NCBI RefSeq assembly: GCF_000720135.1
Contig: NZ_JOIU01000003.1
Coordinates: 209,208-273,207 of the forward strand
Length of the DNA: 64,000 nt
Direction of reading: 5' to 3'
From: Streptomyces sp. NRRL S-1022
GTDB taxonomy: Bacteria; Actinomycetota; Actinomycetes; Streptomycetales; Streptomycetaceae
This document shows, in pieces, positions 25,888 through 34,394 of this stretch. A program made the position numbers and the translations under genes. The stretch's first letter is position 1, and the number at the start of each line of letters is the position of its first letter. The notes under the pieces were generated by a model. That model was not told the DNA's origin, did not search any database, and saw only the letters and a list, made by a program, of their open reading frames with translations.

Positions 25888-27588
25888 ATGGACGCTCACG
25901 CCATCGAGGAAGGCCGCCGACGCTGGCAGGCCCGCTACGACGCCGCGCGCAAGCGCGACGCGGACTTCACCACGCTCTCCGGCGATCCCGTGGAGCCGGT
26001 GTACGGGCCCCGGCCGGGTGACACGTACGAGGGATTCGAGCGGATCGGCTGGCCCGGGGAGTACCCCTACACGCGCGGGCTCCATCCGACCGGCTACCGC
26101 GGACGGACCTGGACGATCCGCCAGTTCGCCGGCTTCGGCAACGCCGAGCAGACCAACGAGCGGTACAAGATGATCCTCGCCGCCGGCGGCGGGGGCCTGT
26201 CGGTCGCCTTCGACATGCCGACGCTCATGGGCCGCGACTCCGACGACCCGCGCTCGCTCGGCGAGGTCGGGCACTGCGGGGTCGCCATCGACTCGGCCGC
26301 CGACATGGAGGTGCTGTTCAAGGACATCCCGCTGGGGGACGTGACGACGTCCATGACCATCAGCGGGCCGGCCGTGCCGGTCTTCTGCATGTACCTGGTC
26401 GCCGCCGAACGGCAGGGTGTGGACCCGGCGGTGCTCAACGGCACCCTCCAGACCGACATCTTCAAGGAGTACATCGCCCAGAAGGAGTGGCTCTTCCAGC
26501 CGGAGCCCCATCTGCGGCTCATCGGCGACCTGATGGAGCACTGCGCGGCGGGCATCCCCGCGTACAAGCCGCTGTCCGTGTCCGGGTACCACATCCGGGA
26601 GGCGGGGGCCACGGCCGCGCAGGAGCTGGCGTACACGCTCGCGGACGGGTTCGGGTACGTCGAGCTGGGGCTCAGCCGCGGTCTCGACGTCGACGTCTTC
26701 GCCCCCGGCCTGTCCTTCTTCTTCGACGCGCACGTCGACTTCTTCGAGGAGATCGCCAAGTTCCGCGCGGCCCGGCGCATCTGGGCCCGGTGGATGCGGG
26801 ACGTGTACGGCGCGAAGAGCGACAAGGCGCAGTGGCTGCGGTTCCACACCCAGACCGCGGGTGTCTCGCTGACCGCCCAGCAGCCGTACAACAACGTGGT
26901 GCGCACGGCCGTGGAGGCGCTGGCCGCCGTGCTCGGCGGGACCAACTCGCTGCACACCAACGCGCTGGACGAGACCCTCGCGCTGCCCAGCGAGCAGGCC
27001 GCGGAGATCGCGCTGCGGACCCAGCAGGTGCTGATGGAGGAGACCGGGGTCGCCAACGTGGCCGATCCGCTCGGCGGTTCCTGGTACGTCGAGCAGCTGA
27101 CGGACCGGATCGAGGCGGACGCGGAGAAGATCTTCGAGCAGATCAAGGAGCGCGGGCTGCGGGCTCACCCGGACGGGCGACACCCGATCGGGCCCATCAC
27201 GTCCGGGATCCTGCGCGGCATCGAGGACGGCTGGTTCACCGGGGAGATCGCCGAGTCCGCGTTCCGGTACCAGCAGGCGCTGGAGAAGGGCGAGAAGAGG
27301 GTCGTCGGCGTCAACGTCCACACCGGCTCCGTCACCGGGGACCTGGAGATCCTGCGGGTCAGCCACGAGGTGGAGCGCGAGCAGGTGCGGGTCCTCGCCG
27401 AGCGCAAGGCCGCGCGGGACGAGGCGGCGGTGCGCGAGGCGCTGGACGGGATGCTGGCCGCGGCGCGGTCCGGGGCCAACATGATCGAGCCGATGCTCCG
27501 GGCCGTGCGGGCCGAGGCGACGCTGGGCGAGATCTGCGGGGTGCTGCGGGACGAGTGGGGCGTGTACACCGAGCCCCCCGGCTTCTAG
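25888..27588 (+). CDS. icmA: Isobutyryl-CoA mutase, large subunit
   Basis: A 566-residue acyl-CoA mutase large subunit, exactly the length I recall for IcmA. It interconverts isobutyryl-CoA and n-butyryl-CoA with adenosylcobalamin bound by a separate small subunit (IcmB), which is not in this window. Two substrate-pocket residues separate this enzyme from methylmalonyl-CoA mutase: Phe80 (TIRQFAGF, Tyr in the latter) and Gln198 (EYIAQKE, Arg in the latter). Both are the IcmA type. The barrel motifs [16 protein letters not shown] and [18 protein letters not shown] are intact, and the B12-binding domain is absent as expected. The gene links valine and butyrate metabolism to polyketide precursors. 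A palindromic operator covers its promoter. Confidence 0.93.
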   Translation: MDAHAIEEGRRRWQARYDAARKRDADFTTLSGDPVEPVYGPRPGDTYEGFERIGWPGEYPYTRGLHPTGYRGRTWTIRQFAGFGNAEQTNERYKMILAAGGGGLSVAFDMPTLMGRDSDDPRSLGEVGHCGVAIDSAADMEVLFKDIPLGDVTTSMTISGPAVPVFCMYLVAAERQGVDPAVLNGTLQTDIFKEYIAQKEWLFQPEPHLRLIGDLMEHCAAGIPAYKPLSVSGYHIREAGATAAQELAYTLADGFGYVELGLSRGLDVDVFAPGLSFFFDAHVDFFEEIAKFRAARRIWARWMRDVYGAKSDKAQWLRFHTQTAGVSLTAQQPYNNVVRTAVEALAAVLGGTNSLHTNALDETLALPSEQAAEIALRTQQVLMEETGVANVADPLGGSWYVEQLTDRIEADAEKIFEQIKERGLRAHPDGRHPIGPITSGILRGIEDGWFTGEIAESAFRYQQALEKGEKRVVGVNVHTGSVTGDLEILRVSHEVEREQVRVLAERKAARDEAAVREALDGMLAAARSGANMIEPMLRAVRAEATLGEICGVLRDEWGVYTEPPGF

Positions 27589-28214
27589 CCGCCCTCGGCC
27601 GGCGGGGAGGCGAGGCCCAGCAGGAGCAGCCGGGTGAAGGTGCGCACCCAGTGTTCGTCCGCCGGTTTGCCGCTCACCAGGGTGCGGTGCACCACCGCGC
27701 CCGCGACCACGTCGAAGATGAGGTCCACGATGCGGGCGGACTCGCCCGGGTCCGGTTCCGGCGGGAGTTCGCCCCGCCGCTGGGCCCGGGCGCGGCCCTC
27801 CAGGACCAGGCGCAGCTGGCGGTCCACGATGGAGGCGCGGATGCGTTCGCGCAGGGCGTCGTCGCGGGTGGCCTCGGCGACCACCGCCATCAGGCCACTC
27901 TTGGCCTCCGGCCGGGCCAGGATCGCGGCGAACTGGAGCACGACGCCCTCGATGTCGGCGGCGAGGCTGCCCCGGTCGGGCAGCTCCAGCTCGTCGAAGA
28001 GTTCCGCCACGGCGTCCACGACCAGTTCGTTCTTGCCCGCCCAGCGGCGGTAGAGCGTGGTCTTCGCAACCCCGGCCCGCGTGGCGACGTCTCCCAGGGT
28101 GAGCTTGGACCAGCCGAGTTCGACCAGAGCCTCCCGGGTCGCGGCCAGGATCGCGGTGTCCGCGGCGGCGCTGCGCGGGCGTCCGGTACGGCTGGCGGGG
28201 GTGCGGCTCTGCAT
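27585..28214 (-). CDS. TetR-family regulator
   Basis: A 209-residue regulator with helix-turn-helix LTLGDVATRAGVAKTTLYRRW at about residues 38-58 and a TetR C-terminal domain resembling the Rv1219c-like group (DELELPDRGSLAADIEGVVL). Its stop codon overlaps that of icmA (convergent, 4 bp). The inverted repeat CGCTACGA-G-TCGTAGCG 84 bp upstream of its ATG is the best candidate for its own operator. Control of icmA is possible but not shown. Confidence 0.87.
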   Translation of the reverse strand: MQSRTPASRTGRPRSAAADTAILAATREALVELGWSKLTLGDVATRAGVAKTTLYRRWAGKNELVVDAVAELFDELELPDRGSLAADIEGVVLQFAAILARPEAKSGLMAVVAEATRDDALRERIRASIVDRQLRLVLEGRARAQRRGELPPEPDPGESARIVDLIFDVVAGAVVHRTLVSGKPADEHWVRTFTRLLLLGLASPPAEGG

Positions 28215-28297
28215 GCCACGACCATAACCGGCGGGATCTGTGCGGTCGTGAGGGAGATCACCGGGGTGTGGTGTCGCGGGGTGCCCTCATGGCATTA

Positions 28298-28314
28298 CGC
28301 TACGAGTCGTAGCG
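28298..28314. promoter_or_regulatory. Perfect 8-1-8 inverted repeat between tetR and the thioredoxin-TPR gene
   Basis: CGCTACGA G TCGTAGCG overlaps TACGCT (28296-28301), which can serve as a rightward -10 box. It lies in the divergent gap between the TetR gene and the thioredoxin gene and has the size of a TetR operator. Confidence 0.55.
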
Positions 28315-28423
28315 AAAGCTCGTGAGGGACGTACGCGGGCGACGACCGAGGCGTGGGGTGGGGACCCGGCGCCGCACATCGCTTTTTTTTCGCTCAGGCG
28401 CGGGATCGGGGGAGGATAGACGC

Positions 28424-29395
28424 ATGCAGCCACGGAACATGTCCATGAGCGGTGTCGTCGACCTCGCCGCGGTGAAGGCGGCCCAAGAGGCCAAGGCCAA
28501 GGCCGAGCAGGCGCGCGCCGAAGCCGCCCGGCGGGGCGGGACGGGAGCCGTCTCCCCGGCCGATCTCGTCATCGACGTCGATGAGGCAGGGTTCGAACGG
28601 GACATCCTGCAACGCTCCGCCGAAGTGCCCGTCGTCATCGACTTCTGGGCCGAGTGGTGCGAGCCCTGCAAGCAGCTGAGCCCGGTCCTGGAGCGGCTGG
28701 CCGTCGAGTACGACGGGCGCTTCCTGCTCGCCCGGATCGACGTCGACGCCAACCAGATGCTGATGCAGCAGTTCGGGATCCAGGGCATCCCGGCCGTCTT
28801 CGCCGTGGTGGCCGGACAGGCGCTGCCGCTGTTCCAGGGGGCGGCCGGCGAGCAGCAGATCCGGCAGACCCTGGACCAGCTGGTGCAGGTCGCCGAGGAG
28901 CGCTTCGGTCTGACCGGCCTGACCGTCGACCCGGAGGCCGAGCCGGGCGGTGCCGTCGGGGCCGAGGCGCCCGAGGGGCCGTACGAAGCCGCCCTGAACG
29001 CCGCCGCCCGGGCGCTGGACGCGGGCGACCTGGGCGGGGCGGTCCAGGCGTACAAGAACGTGCTGGCCGAGGACCCGGGCCACCCGGAGGCCAAGCTGGG
29101 CCTGGCGCAGGCCGAGTTGCTCCAGCGGGTGCAGGGCGCGGACCCGCAGAAGGTGCGCCAGGAGGCCGCCGAGAAGCCGAAGGACATCCAGGCGCAGATC
29201 GCCGCCGCCGACCTGGACCTGGTGGGCGGTCATGTCGAGGACGCCTTCGGACGGCTGATCGAGACCGTGCAGCGCACGGCGGGCGACGACCGGGACGCGG
29301 TACGGCGCCGGCTGCTGGAGCTGTTCGAGGTCGTGGGCCAGGACGACCCGCGCGTGGTGGGTGCGCGCCGTGCCCTCGCGCGCGCCCTGTTCTGA
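28424..29395 (+). CDS. Thioredoxin-TPR protein (CnoX/YbbN-like co-chaperone)
   Basis: A 323-residue cytoplasmic protein. Residues about 45-160 form a thioredoxin domain with active site WCEPCK (Cys79 and Cys82) and the cis-proline loop GIPAVFAV. Residues 185-323 are TPR-like helices ending RALARALF. In E. coli CnoX this layout makes a redox-aware holdase that passes clients to chaperonins; there the site lacks one cysteine, while here both are present, so real oxidoreductase activity is possible. The first 40 residues are a charged coil. The ATG at 28424 follows GGGGGAGG by 8 nt. A run of eight T lies 34 bp upstream, striking at this GC content. Confidence 0.87.
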   Translation: MQPRNMSMSGVVDLAAVKAAQEAKAKAEQARAEAARRGGTGAVSPADLVIDVDEAGFERDILQRSAEVPVVIDFWAEWCEPCKQLSPVLERLAVEYDGRFLLARIDVDANQMLMQQFGIQGIPAVFAVVAGQALPLFQGAAGEQQIRQTLDQLVQVAEERFGLTGLTVDPEAEPGGAVGAEAPEGPYEAALNAAARALDAGDLGGAVQAYKNVLAEDPGHPEAKLGLAQAELLQRVQGADPQKVRQEAAEKPKDIQAQIAAADLDLVGGHVEDAFGRLIETVQRTAGDDRDAVRRRLLELFEVVGQDDPRVVGARRALARALF

Positions 29396-29409
29396 CCTGT
29401 CGCTAAACG

Positions 29410-29430
29410 CCCCGGCATGTGGTGCCGGGG
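29410..29430 (+). terminator. Hairpin after the thioredoxin-TPR gene
   Basis: CCCCGGCA (29410-29417) pairs with TGCCGGGG (29423-29430) across a 5-nt loop, 14 bp after the stop codon. No T-run follows. Confidence 0.6.
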
Positions 29431-29468
29431 TGAAAGGTTCGCCGACGAGGTGTCACGGCGACCGCGCT

Positions 29469-29510
29469 TTACCAAATCTTGGTAATCGCGGGCGCTGTTA
29501 CTGCGAGTAA
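29469..29510. promoter_or_regulatory. Two operator-like dyads, TTACCAA-atc-TTGGTAA and TTACT-gcg-AGTAA
   Basis: The first dyad (29469-29485) is a perfect 7-3-7 repeat. The second, 29498-29510, is a 5-3-5 repeat preceded by G. A third site of the same type as the second, GTTACT-agcc-AGTAAC, is at 29626-29641. Such GTTACT/AGTAAC sites suit a TetR-like dimer. Confidence 0.5.
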
Positions 29511-29514
29511 ATCG

Positions 29515-29556
29515 AAGCCGTTGATCTGTCTGGATTCGTCCAGCGATCAACGGCTT
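29515..29556 (+). ncRNA. Large hairpin with UUCG tetraloop: structured RNA element or terminator
   Basis: A 12-bp perfect outer stem (29515-29526 with 29545-29556) encloses a second 5-bp stem CTGGA/TCCAG (29530-29534 with 29539-29543) closed by TTCG. The strand is uncertain because inverted repeats fold from both. It may end transcripts from the left or be part of a leader. No coding potential. Confidence 0.4.
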
Positions 29557-29625
29557 TGCTCTGCCCAACGGCACCACCGAGCGTGGCGCTCCGAGACCGG
29601 CCGGTCGTCCTCCGGTTATCCGGCC

Positions 29626-29641
29626 GTTACTAGCCAGTAAC
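29626..29641. promoter_or_regulatory. Operator-like dyad GTTACT-agcc-AGTAAC
   Basis: A perfect 6-4-6 inverted repeat, 375 bp upstream of the DUF6230 gene, sharing arms with the site at 29497-29510. It may lie in the promoter of the secreted-protein operon. Confidence 0.5.
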
Positions 29642-30015
29642 GAACCCCCTTGTGTCCGGGCCGAGAATGCACCACGATCGGCGACGCTCGGTCCATTCCC
29701 GTACCCCGGCACCCGGTCGGGTCACGGGAGACTCTGGGTCCCCACCGAGCAGAGCCGGCGGCAGTGGCGCCGGGTCTAGGGCAGGGGGGTCTTCACCGGC
29801 CGGTGAAGCCTGTCCAGCAAGGTTGTGCGTGATGTGTGTCAGGCGCGACCAGTGGTTGTCGCTCGGGGGTGATCGCCGGTGATTCGGGCGCGGTACGCGC
29901 CGCCGAGCGCGGGCGCTCTCCTTTCCGAGGACGTAGCACTTCTCCCATCCCTGCCCGACTGAGCCGCCGATCGGCGAGTCCGGGCCAGGAGATGTACGTC
30001 CGAGAAGGAGGAAAT

Positions 30016-30654
30016 ATGGAGTCCCAGGTGCGTGGCGGGACCAGATGGAAGCGGTTCGCTGTGGTCATGGTGCCCAGCGTGGCCGCCACGGCGTGTATAG
30101 GTGTCGCCCTCGCGCAGGGTGCTCTCGCCGCCTCGTTCAGCGTGTCCGGCCAGTCGTTCAAGGTGTCCGCCGACCAGCTCGTCGGCACCGGCTTCGAGCA
30201 GTACGGCGCCATCGACAGCGGCTACACGATGGACGGCAAGAAGACGGCGCACCCGGTGGCCGTCTCGGCGTTCAAGCACGCCGAGATCACCAACCTGTGC
30301 CAGTCCGTGGTCACGCCCGACGTGCCGATCTTCGGCAACGTCAGCCTGATCCTGCGGGCCGGCGGCGCGGGCCACGACAAGGTCCAGGCCGACAACATCT
30401 ACATCGACGTTGCCGACCTCAACGCCGACGCGGTCTTCGACAACATCGACATCGGTGTGGCCGCCAAGGACGCCTCCAAGGGTCCGGGCATGAAGGGCGG
30501 CGGCGAGCAGGCCAACCCCTTCGGCTTCGCCCAGCAGGCCGACAAGGCCACGCTGTCCGACGTGAAGCAGACGGCGTGGGCGACCACGGCCGGCACCTTC
30601 AAGCTGAGCGGCCTGAAGATGTCGGTGTCGACGGGTGTCAAGGAGTGCTACTAG
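30016..30654 (+). CDS. Secreted DUF6230 protein (homologues labelled cholesterol esterase)
   Basis: A 212-residue exported protein. The signal region RWKRFAVVMVPSVAATACIG continues to VALAQGALAAS with a likely Ala-x-Ala cleavage near residue 40. The mature part is rich in short strands and Asp/Asn (FDNIDIGVAAKDASKG) with cysteines in LCQSV and the terminal KECY that could form a disulphide. Homologues are often named cholesterol esterase after a S. lavendulae enzyme, but no GxSxG lipase motif is present, so I keep the DUF name. A near-ideal ribosome binding site, AAGGAGGA, precedes the ATG at 30016. First gene of a three-gene operon. Confidence 0.8.
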   Translation: MESQVRGGTRWKRFAVVMVPSVAATACIGVALAQGALAASFSVSGQSFKVSADQLVGTGFEQYGAIDSGYTMDGKKTAHPVAVSAFKHAEITNLCQSVVTPDVPIFGNVSLILRAGGAGHDKVQADNIYIDVADLNADAVFDNIDIGVAAKDASKGPGMKGGGEQANPFGFAQQADKATLSDVKQTAWATTAGTFKLSGLKMSVSTGVKECY

Positions 30655-30663
30655 GCACTCGCT

Positions 30664-30698
30664 GACGGGCGGGGGAGCCGGTGGCGCCCCCGCCCGTC
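30664..30698 (+). terminator. Hairpin between the DUF6230 and DUF6114 genes
   Basis: A perfect 12-bp stem GACGGGCGGGGG/CCCCCGCCCGTC with an 11-nt loop, 9 bp after the stop of the secreted protein. It could act as a partial terminator or 3' stabiliser, making the first gene more abundant than the rest. Confidence 0.6.
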
Positions 30699-30769
30699 CA
30701 CTCTCCGGCCGCGTTCCCACACGCGGCACACATCACCACCACAGCAACGCCGCACCAGGGAGCTGTTTC

Positions 30770-31360
30770 ATGAGCGCCGAGACTCCTGCCGCCGCACCCG
30801 GCCAGTTCACCCGCCGGAGGCTGCAGTTCCGCGCCTGGCGGGGCACGCGTCCGTTCTGGGCCGGTCTGTTCGTCATGCTCGGCGGCTTTCCGATCATGTA
30901 CTTCCCGTACGCCCACCTCCAGCTCGGCCATCTGACGCTGGCGATGGCGACCACCGCGGGAGCCGGCTCCCTGATCATCGGTGTGCTGCTCATCGTGCTG
31001 GGGATCAGCCTCTGGTTCCAGAAGCACGTACGGACCTTCGCGGGCGTCGCCGCGATCCTGCTCGGACTGGTGTCCATCCCCGTGTCCAACTTCGGCGGCT
31101 TCGTCGTGGGCTTCCTGCTCGCCCTGGTCGGCGGAGCGATGGCCGTGGCCTGGGCGCCGGGCGCGCCCCCGCAGCAGCAGCCGCCGGCCGAGGCCGCCCC
31201 GGACGAGGGCGGCGCTCCCGACACGGCTCCGCTGCCGCACCAGGGCACGGACCCGACGGCCGCCGCGGGCCCCGCCGGGCCCTACAAGGCGCCGTGGGAG
31301 AACGACCTGTCAGGAACGAGCCCGGCCAACGGGGCGAACGGGAGGCACAGTGCCGGCTGA
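30770..31360 (+). CDS. DUF6114 membrane protein
   Basis: A 196-residue protein with four hydrophobic spans between about residues 28 and 128 (FWAGLFVMLGGFPIMYFPYA, GSLIIGVLLIVLGISLWF, AAILLGLVSIPVSNFGG) and a long hydrophilic Pro/Ala/Gly tail ending near PWENDLSGTS. DUF6114 proteins usually sit next to DUF6230 genes in Streptomyces, so a joint role at the cell surface is likely (inference). ATG 30770 follows AGGGAG by 7 nt. Its last 11 bp overlap the start of the next gene. Confidence 0.8.
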   Translation: MSAETPAAAPGQFTRRRLQFRAWRGTRPFWAGLFVMLGGFPIMYFPYAHLQLGHLTLAMATTAGAGSLIIGVLLIVLGISLWFQKHVRTFAGVAAILLGLVSIPVSNFGGFVVGFLLALVGGAMAVAWAPGAPPQQQPPAEAAPDEGGAPDTAPLPHQGTDPTAAAGPAGPYKAPWENDLSGTSPANGANGRHSAG

Positions 31361-32864
31361 CGAGGTGACCCGCGGGACCGATGTGGACGGGTCCCGCGCG
31401 AGAACCGGGCCCCGCCACGCGGCCCCCAGGAAGCCCCTGTTCACCAGGTTCCACATGCCGGCCGGCAAGGCCATAGCCTCCGTGGCGATGCCCACGGCGG
31501 TACTCATGGGCATGGGCTTCACCTCCACGCTCGCCCTCGCCGACAACAACGGCAGCCCGTCCCCGTCGACCTCGGCGAAGAGCCTGACGGCCGACGAGTA
31601 CAAGGACTGCGTCAAGGCGCTGGACGACGACAAGAAGCCCTCGGCCTCGCCGTCGCCGTCCGCGTCGGAGAGCAGCACGGCGCCGTCGCCGTCGAAGACC
31701 TCGGGCAGCGGCAAGACGCAGGAGTCGGGCAAGACCTCCACCCCGGAGCCGGGTTCCGGCGGTGACACGGCCGAGCCCACGCCCACCGAGACGTCCGGGT
31801 CCGGGTCGGGCCCCGGTTCCGGCGGGTCGGACTCCGGTTCGTCCGGCTCGGGTTCGTCCGGCTCGGGTTCGTCCGGCTCGGGTTCGTCCGGCTCGGGTTC
31901 GTCCGGGTCCGGTTCGTCCGGCTCGGACACGTCCGGCTCGGGTTCCGCCTCCGGCGGCGACACGGGCACGTCGACGACCCCGCAGACCCAGGGCGGCGGC
32001 GGGAACGTCCTGGACACCATCGGCGACACGATCGGTGACATCCTCACCGGCGGCGGCAAGGACTCCGGCACGGCGTCGCAGACCCCGGCCCCGGCCCCGT
32101 CCGCGTCGCAGTCCGCGGACACCTCGTCCACGGGCACCTCGTCCACGGGCACCTCGCCCACGGACACCTCCTCGACGGGCACCTCGTCGGGCGGTGGCAA
32201 GGACTCCAAGGCCTCCGACCCCGTGCAGGACACGGCGAAGAAGTCTGGCGACACGGTCGGGAAGACGGTGAAGGACACCACCGGCACCGTCTCCAAGGCC
32301 GGCGAGGACACCGCCGGGACGGCCGGGGACGCGACCGCGACCGCGACGGCCACGCCGAGCCCGTCCGCGAGCGAGTCGGCCTCCGCCGACGACTGCCCCG
32401 TGGCCACGGACGACCAGGGCGGCGTCGACAACAAGGTGCCGGTCGCGGACGACCCCTGGCACCTGAACGCCAGCTCCCTGCTTCTGAAGGGCGCGGACTA
32501 CCAGGGCATCGTGAAGGTGAGGACGGCGAACGGCACCACCAAGAAGGTGCTGAAGTACGTCATCTCCGGCGGCACCGACATCGGCGACCTGCACCAGACG
32601 GTGCAGGACAAGCAGGCGGGCAAGACCTACCACGTCCAGGCGGCCAAGGGCTCGACGTCCACCATCACCGGCGGCGACACGGTGATGTACACCGAGAGCA
32701 TCTCGGGCAACCTGTTCGGGCTGATACCCGTGACCTTCAGCCCCGACAGCCCGCCCCCGCTGAACATCCCGCTGATCTACTTCACCAACGTCAAGGTGGT
32801 GCAGGCGGCCCAGTTCGGCGGCAACCTGCACGTGCCCGGCATGCACGTGTACACGACCGACTGA
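31350..32864 (+). CDS. Secreted Ser/Gly/Thr-rich surface protein with a conserved C-terminal domain
   Basis: A 504-residue protein not assigned to a named family. After a basic N-terminus a signal-like stretch follows (AIASVAMPTAVLMGMGFTST, then LALAD) with cleavage near residue 65. Residues about 100-370 are low complexity: Ser/Pro/Glu, then GSSGS repeats, then STGTS repeats. Two cysteines frame the region (YKDCVK and DDCPVA). The last 130 residues form a compact beta-rich domain (DPWHLNASSLLLKGADYQG to VPGMHVYTTD). GTG 31350 has GGGAGG 5 nt upstream. It probably works with the DUF6230 and DUF6114 products at the wall; its role is unknown. Confidence 0.75.
   Translation: MPADEVTRGTDVDGSRARTGPRHAAPRKPLFTRFHMPAGKAIASVAMPTAVLMGMGFTSTLALADNNGSPSPSTSAKSLTADEYKDCVKALDDDKKPSASPSPSASESSTAPSPSKTSGSGKTQESGKTSTPEPGSGGDTAEPTPTETSGSGSGPGSGGSDSGSSGSGSSGSGSSGSGSSGSGSSGSGSSGSDTSGSGSASGGDTGTSTTPQTQGGGGNVLDTIGDTIGDILTGGGKDSGTASQTPAPAPSASQSADTSSTGTSSTGTSPTDTSSTGTSSGGGKDSKASDPVQDTAKKSGDTVGKTVKDTTGTVSKAGEDTAGTAGDATATATATPSPSASESASADDCPVATDDQGGVDNKVPVADDPWHLNASSLLLKGADYQGIVKVRTANGTTKKVLKYVISGGTDIGDLHQTVQDKQAGKTYHVQAAKGSTSTITGGDTVMYTESISGNLFGLIPVTFSPDSPPPLNIPLIYFTNVKVVQAAQFGGNLHVPGMHVYTTD
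31836..31940 (+). repeat. Seven 15-bp repeats coding GSSGS
   Basis: Units of ggttcgtccggctcg, five exact and two variant, run head to tail from 31836 to 31940. Copy number is likely to vary between strains, changing only linker length. Confidence 0.9.
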
Positions 32865-32896
32865 GCGGTCGCACAAGCCGGTTCGGGAGCCGCACG

Positions 32897-32935
32897 CGCC
32901 GAGGGCGCCCCCTGGGACAGGGGGCGCCCTCGGCG
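32897..32935. terminator. Bidirectional terminator between the surface-protein operon and pyk
   Basis: A perfect 17-bp stem (32897-32913 with 32919-32935) with loop GGGAC lies between convergent stops and serves both strands. Confidence 0.85.
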
Positions 32936-32960
32936 CCGTTCGAGACCCGAGCGGGGCGGG

Positions 32961-34388
32961 TCAGTTGCTCTTGCCGCCCAGCTGGTGGACGCGGAGCATG
33001 TTGGTGGTGCCGGGGACCCCGGGGGGCGAGCCGGCGGTGATGATGACGGTGTCGCCCGCGTCGAAGCGGCCCAGCTTGGCGATCTCCTGGTCCACCAGGT
33101 CGACCATCTCGTCGGTGGTGTTCACGAACGGCACGACGTGCGACTCCACGCCCCAGCTGAGGGTCAGCTGGTTGCGGGTGCCCTCGTCCGTGGTGAAGGC
33201 GATGATCGGCTGGGTCGCCCGGTAGCGGGACAGGCGGCGCGCGGTGTCGCCGGACTGGGTGAAGGCGATCAGGCCCCGGCCGCCGAGGAAGTCGGCGATC
33301 TCGCAGGCCGCACGGGCCACCGAACCGCCCTGGGTGCGCGGCTTCTTGCCGGGCACCAGCGGCTGCAGGCCCTTGGAGATCAGCTCCTGCTCGGCCGCGG
33401 TGACGATCTTCGACATGGTCTTGACCGTCTCGACCGGGTAGGCGCCCACGCTGGACTCGGCGGAGAGCATGACCGCGTCGGCGCCGTCCAGGATGGCGTT
33501 GGCGACGTCGGAGGCCTCGGCGCGGGTCGGGCGGGAGTTGGTGATCATCGACTCCATCATCTGGGTCGCGACGATCACCGGCTTGGCGTTGCGCCGGCAC
33601 AGCTCGATCAGGCGCTTCTGCACCATGGGGACCTTTTCGAGCGGGTACTCGACGGCGAGGTCGCCACGGGCGACCATCACGGCGTCGAACGCCGCGACGA
33701 CGTCCTCCATGTTCTCCACCGCCTGCGGCTTCTCCACCTTGGCGATGACGGGGACGCGGCGGCCCTCCTCGTCCATGACGCGGTGCACGCCGTGGACGTC
33801 CTTGGCGTCCCGGACGAAGGACAGCGCGACCATGTCGCAGCCCATGCGGAGGGCGAAGCGCAGGTCCTCGACGTCCTTCTCGCTCAGCGCGGGCACGTTG
33901 ACGGCCGCGCCGGGCAGGTTGATGCCCTTGTGGTCGGAGACGACCCCGCCCTCGATCACGATCGTCCGCACCCGGGGGCCCTCGACGTCCAGGACCTTCA
34001 GCTCGACGTTGCCGTCGTTGATCAGGATCTGGTCGCCGCGCGAGACGTCGCCCGGCAGCCCCTTGTACGTGGTACCGCAGATGTGCTTGTCACCCGGCAC
34101 GTCCTCGGTCGTGATGACGAACTCGTCACCGCGCTCCAGCTCGACCGGACCCTCGGCGAAGGTCTCCAGACGGATCTTCGGGCCCTGCAGGTCGGCGAGG
34201 ACGCCGATGGGACGGCCGGTCTCCTTGGAGGCGGCCCGGACGCGGTCGTACCGCGCCTGGTGCTCGGCGTGGGTGCCGTGGCTGAAGTTGAACCGGGCAA
34301 CGTTCATGCCCGCCTCGATCATGGCGACGAGCATCTCGTGGGAGTCGACCGCGGGGCCGAGAGTACAGACGATTTTCGAACGGCGCAT
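32961..34388 (-). CDS. pyk: Pyruvate kinase
   Basis: A 475-residue enzyme making pyruvate and ATP from phosphoenolpyruvate. Visible parts are the N-terminal barrel strand RRSKIVCTLGPA, the B-domain between about 70 and 165, the active-site lysine region VPVIAKVEKPQAVENMED, the divalent-metal motif VMVARGDLAVEYP, and the C-terminal allosteric domain ending QLGGKSN. The length is normal. It corresponds by context to pyk2 of S. coelicolor, one of two isozymes. The promoter region holds TAGGAT 6 nt before the ATG and a 14-bp palindrome, so regulation by a dimeric factor is likely. Confidence 0.95.
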   Translation of the reverse strand: MRRSKIVCTLGPAVDSHEMLVAMIEAGMNVARFNFSHGTHAEHQARYDRVRAASKETGRPIGVLADLQGPKIRLETFAEGPVELERGDEFVITTEDVPGDKHICGTTYKGLPGDVSRGDQILINDGNVELKVLDVEGPRVRTIVIEGGVVSDHKGINLPGAAVNVPALSEKDVEDLRFALRMGCDMVALSFVRDAKDVHGVHRVMDEEGRRVPVIAKVEKPQAVENMEDVVAAFDAVMVARGDLAVEYPLEKVPMVQKRLIELCRRNAKPVIVATQMMESMITNSRPTRAEASDVANAILDGADAVMLSAESSVGAYPVETVKTMSKIVTAAEQELISKGLQPLVPGKKPRTQGGSVARAACEIADFLGGRGLIAFTQSGDTARRLSRYRATQPIIAFTTDEGTRNQLTLSWGVESHVVPFVNTTDEMVDLVDQEIAKLGRFDAGDTVIITAGSPPGVPGTTNMLRVHQLGGKSN

Positions 34389-34394
34389 GGAGCG

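Larger units (their letters stand above)
29396..30015 (+). other. 620-bp gap without a gene, rich in inverted repeats
   Basis: No reading frame with family-like sequence is present on either strand. The gap holds a terminator-like hairpin (29410-29430), three operator-like dyads (29469, 29497, 29626), a large hairpin at 29515-29556, and about 370 bp of further upstream sequence before the DUF6230 start. It presumably contains the promoter and a long leader of the DUF6230 operon. No tRNA cloverleaf is visible. Confidence 0.6.

Noticed and set aside
29515..29556. tRNA or tmRNA fragment
   Set aside because: The hairpin is a single long stem without D, T or anticodon arms and without a CCA-like end.
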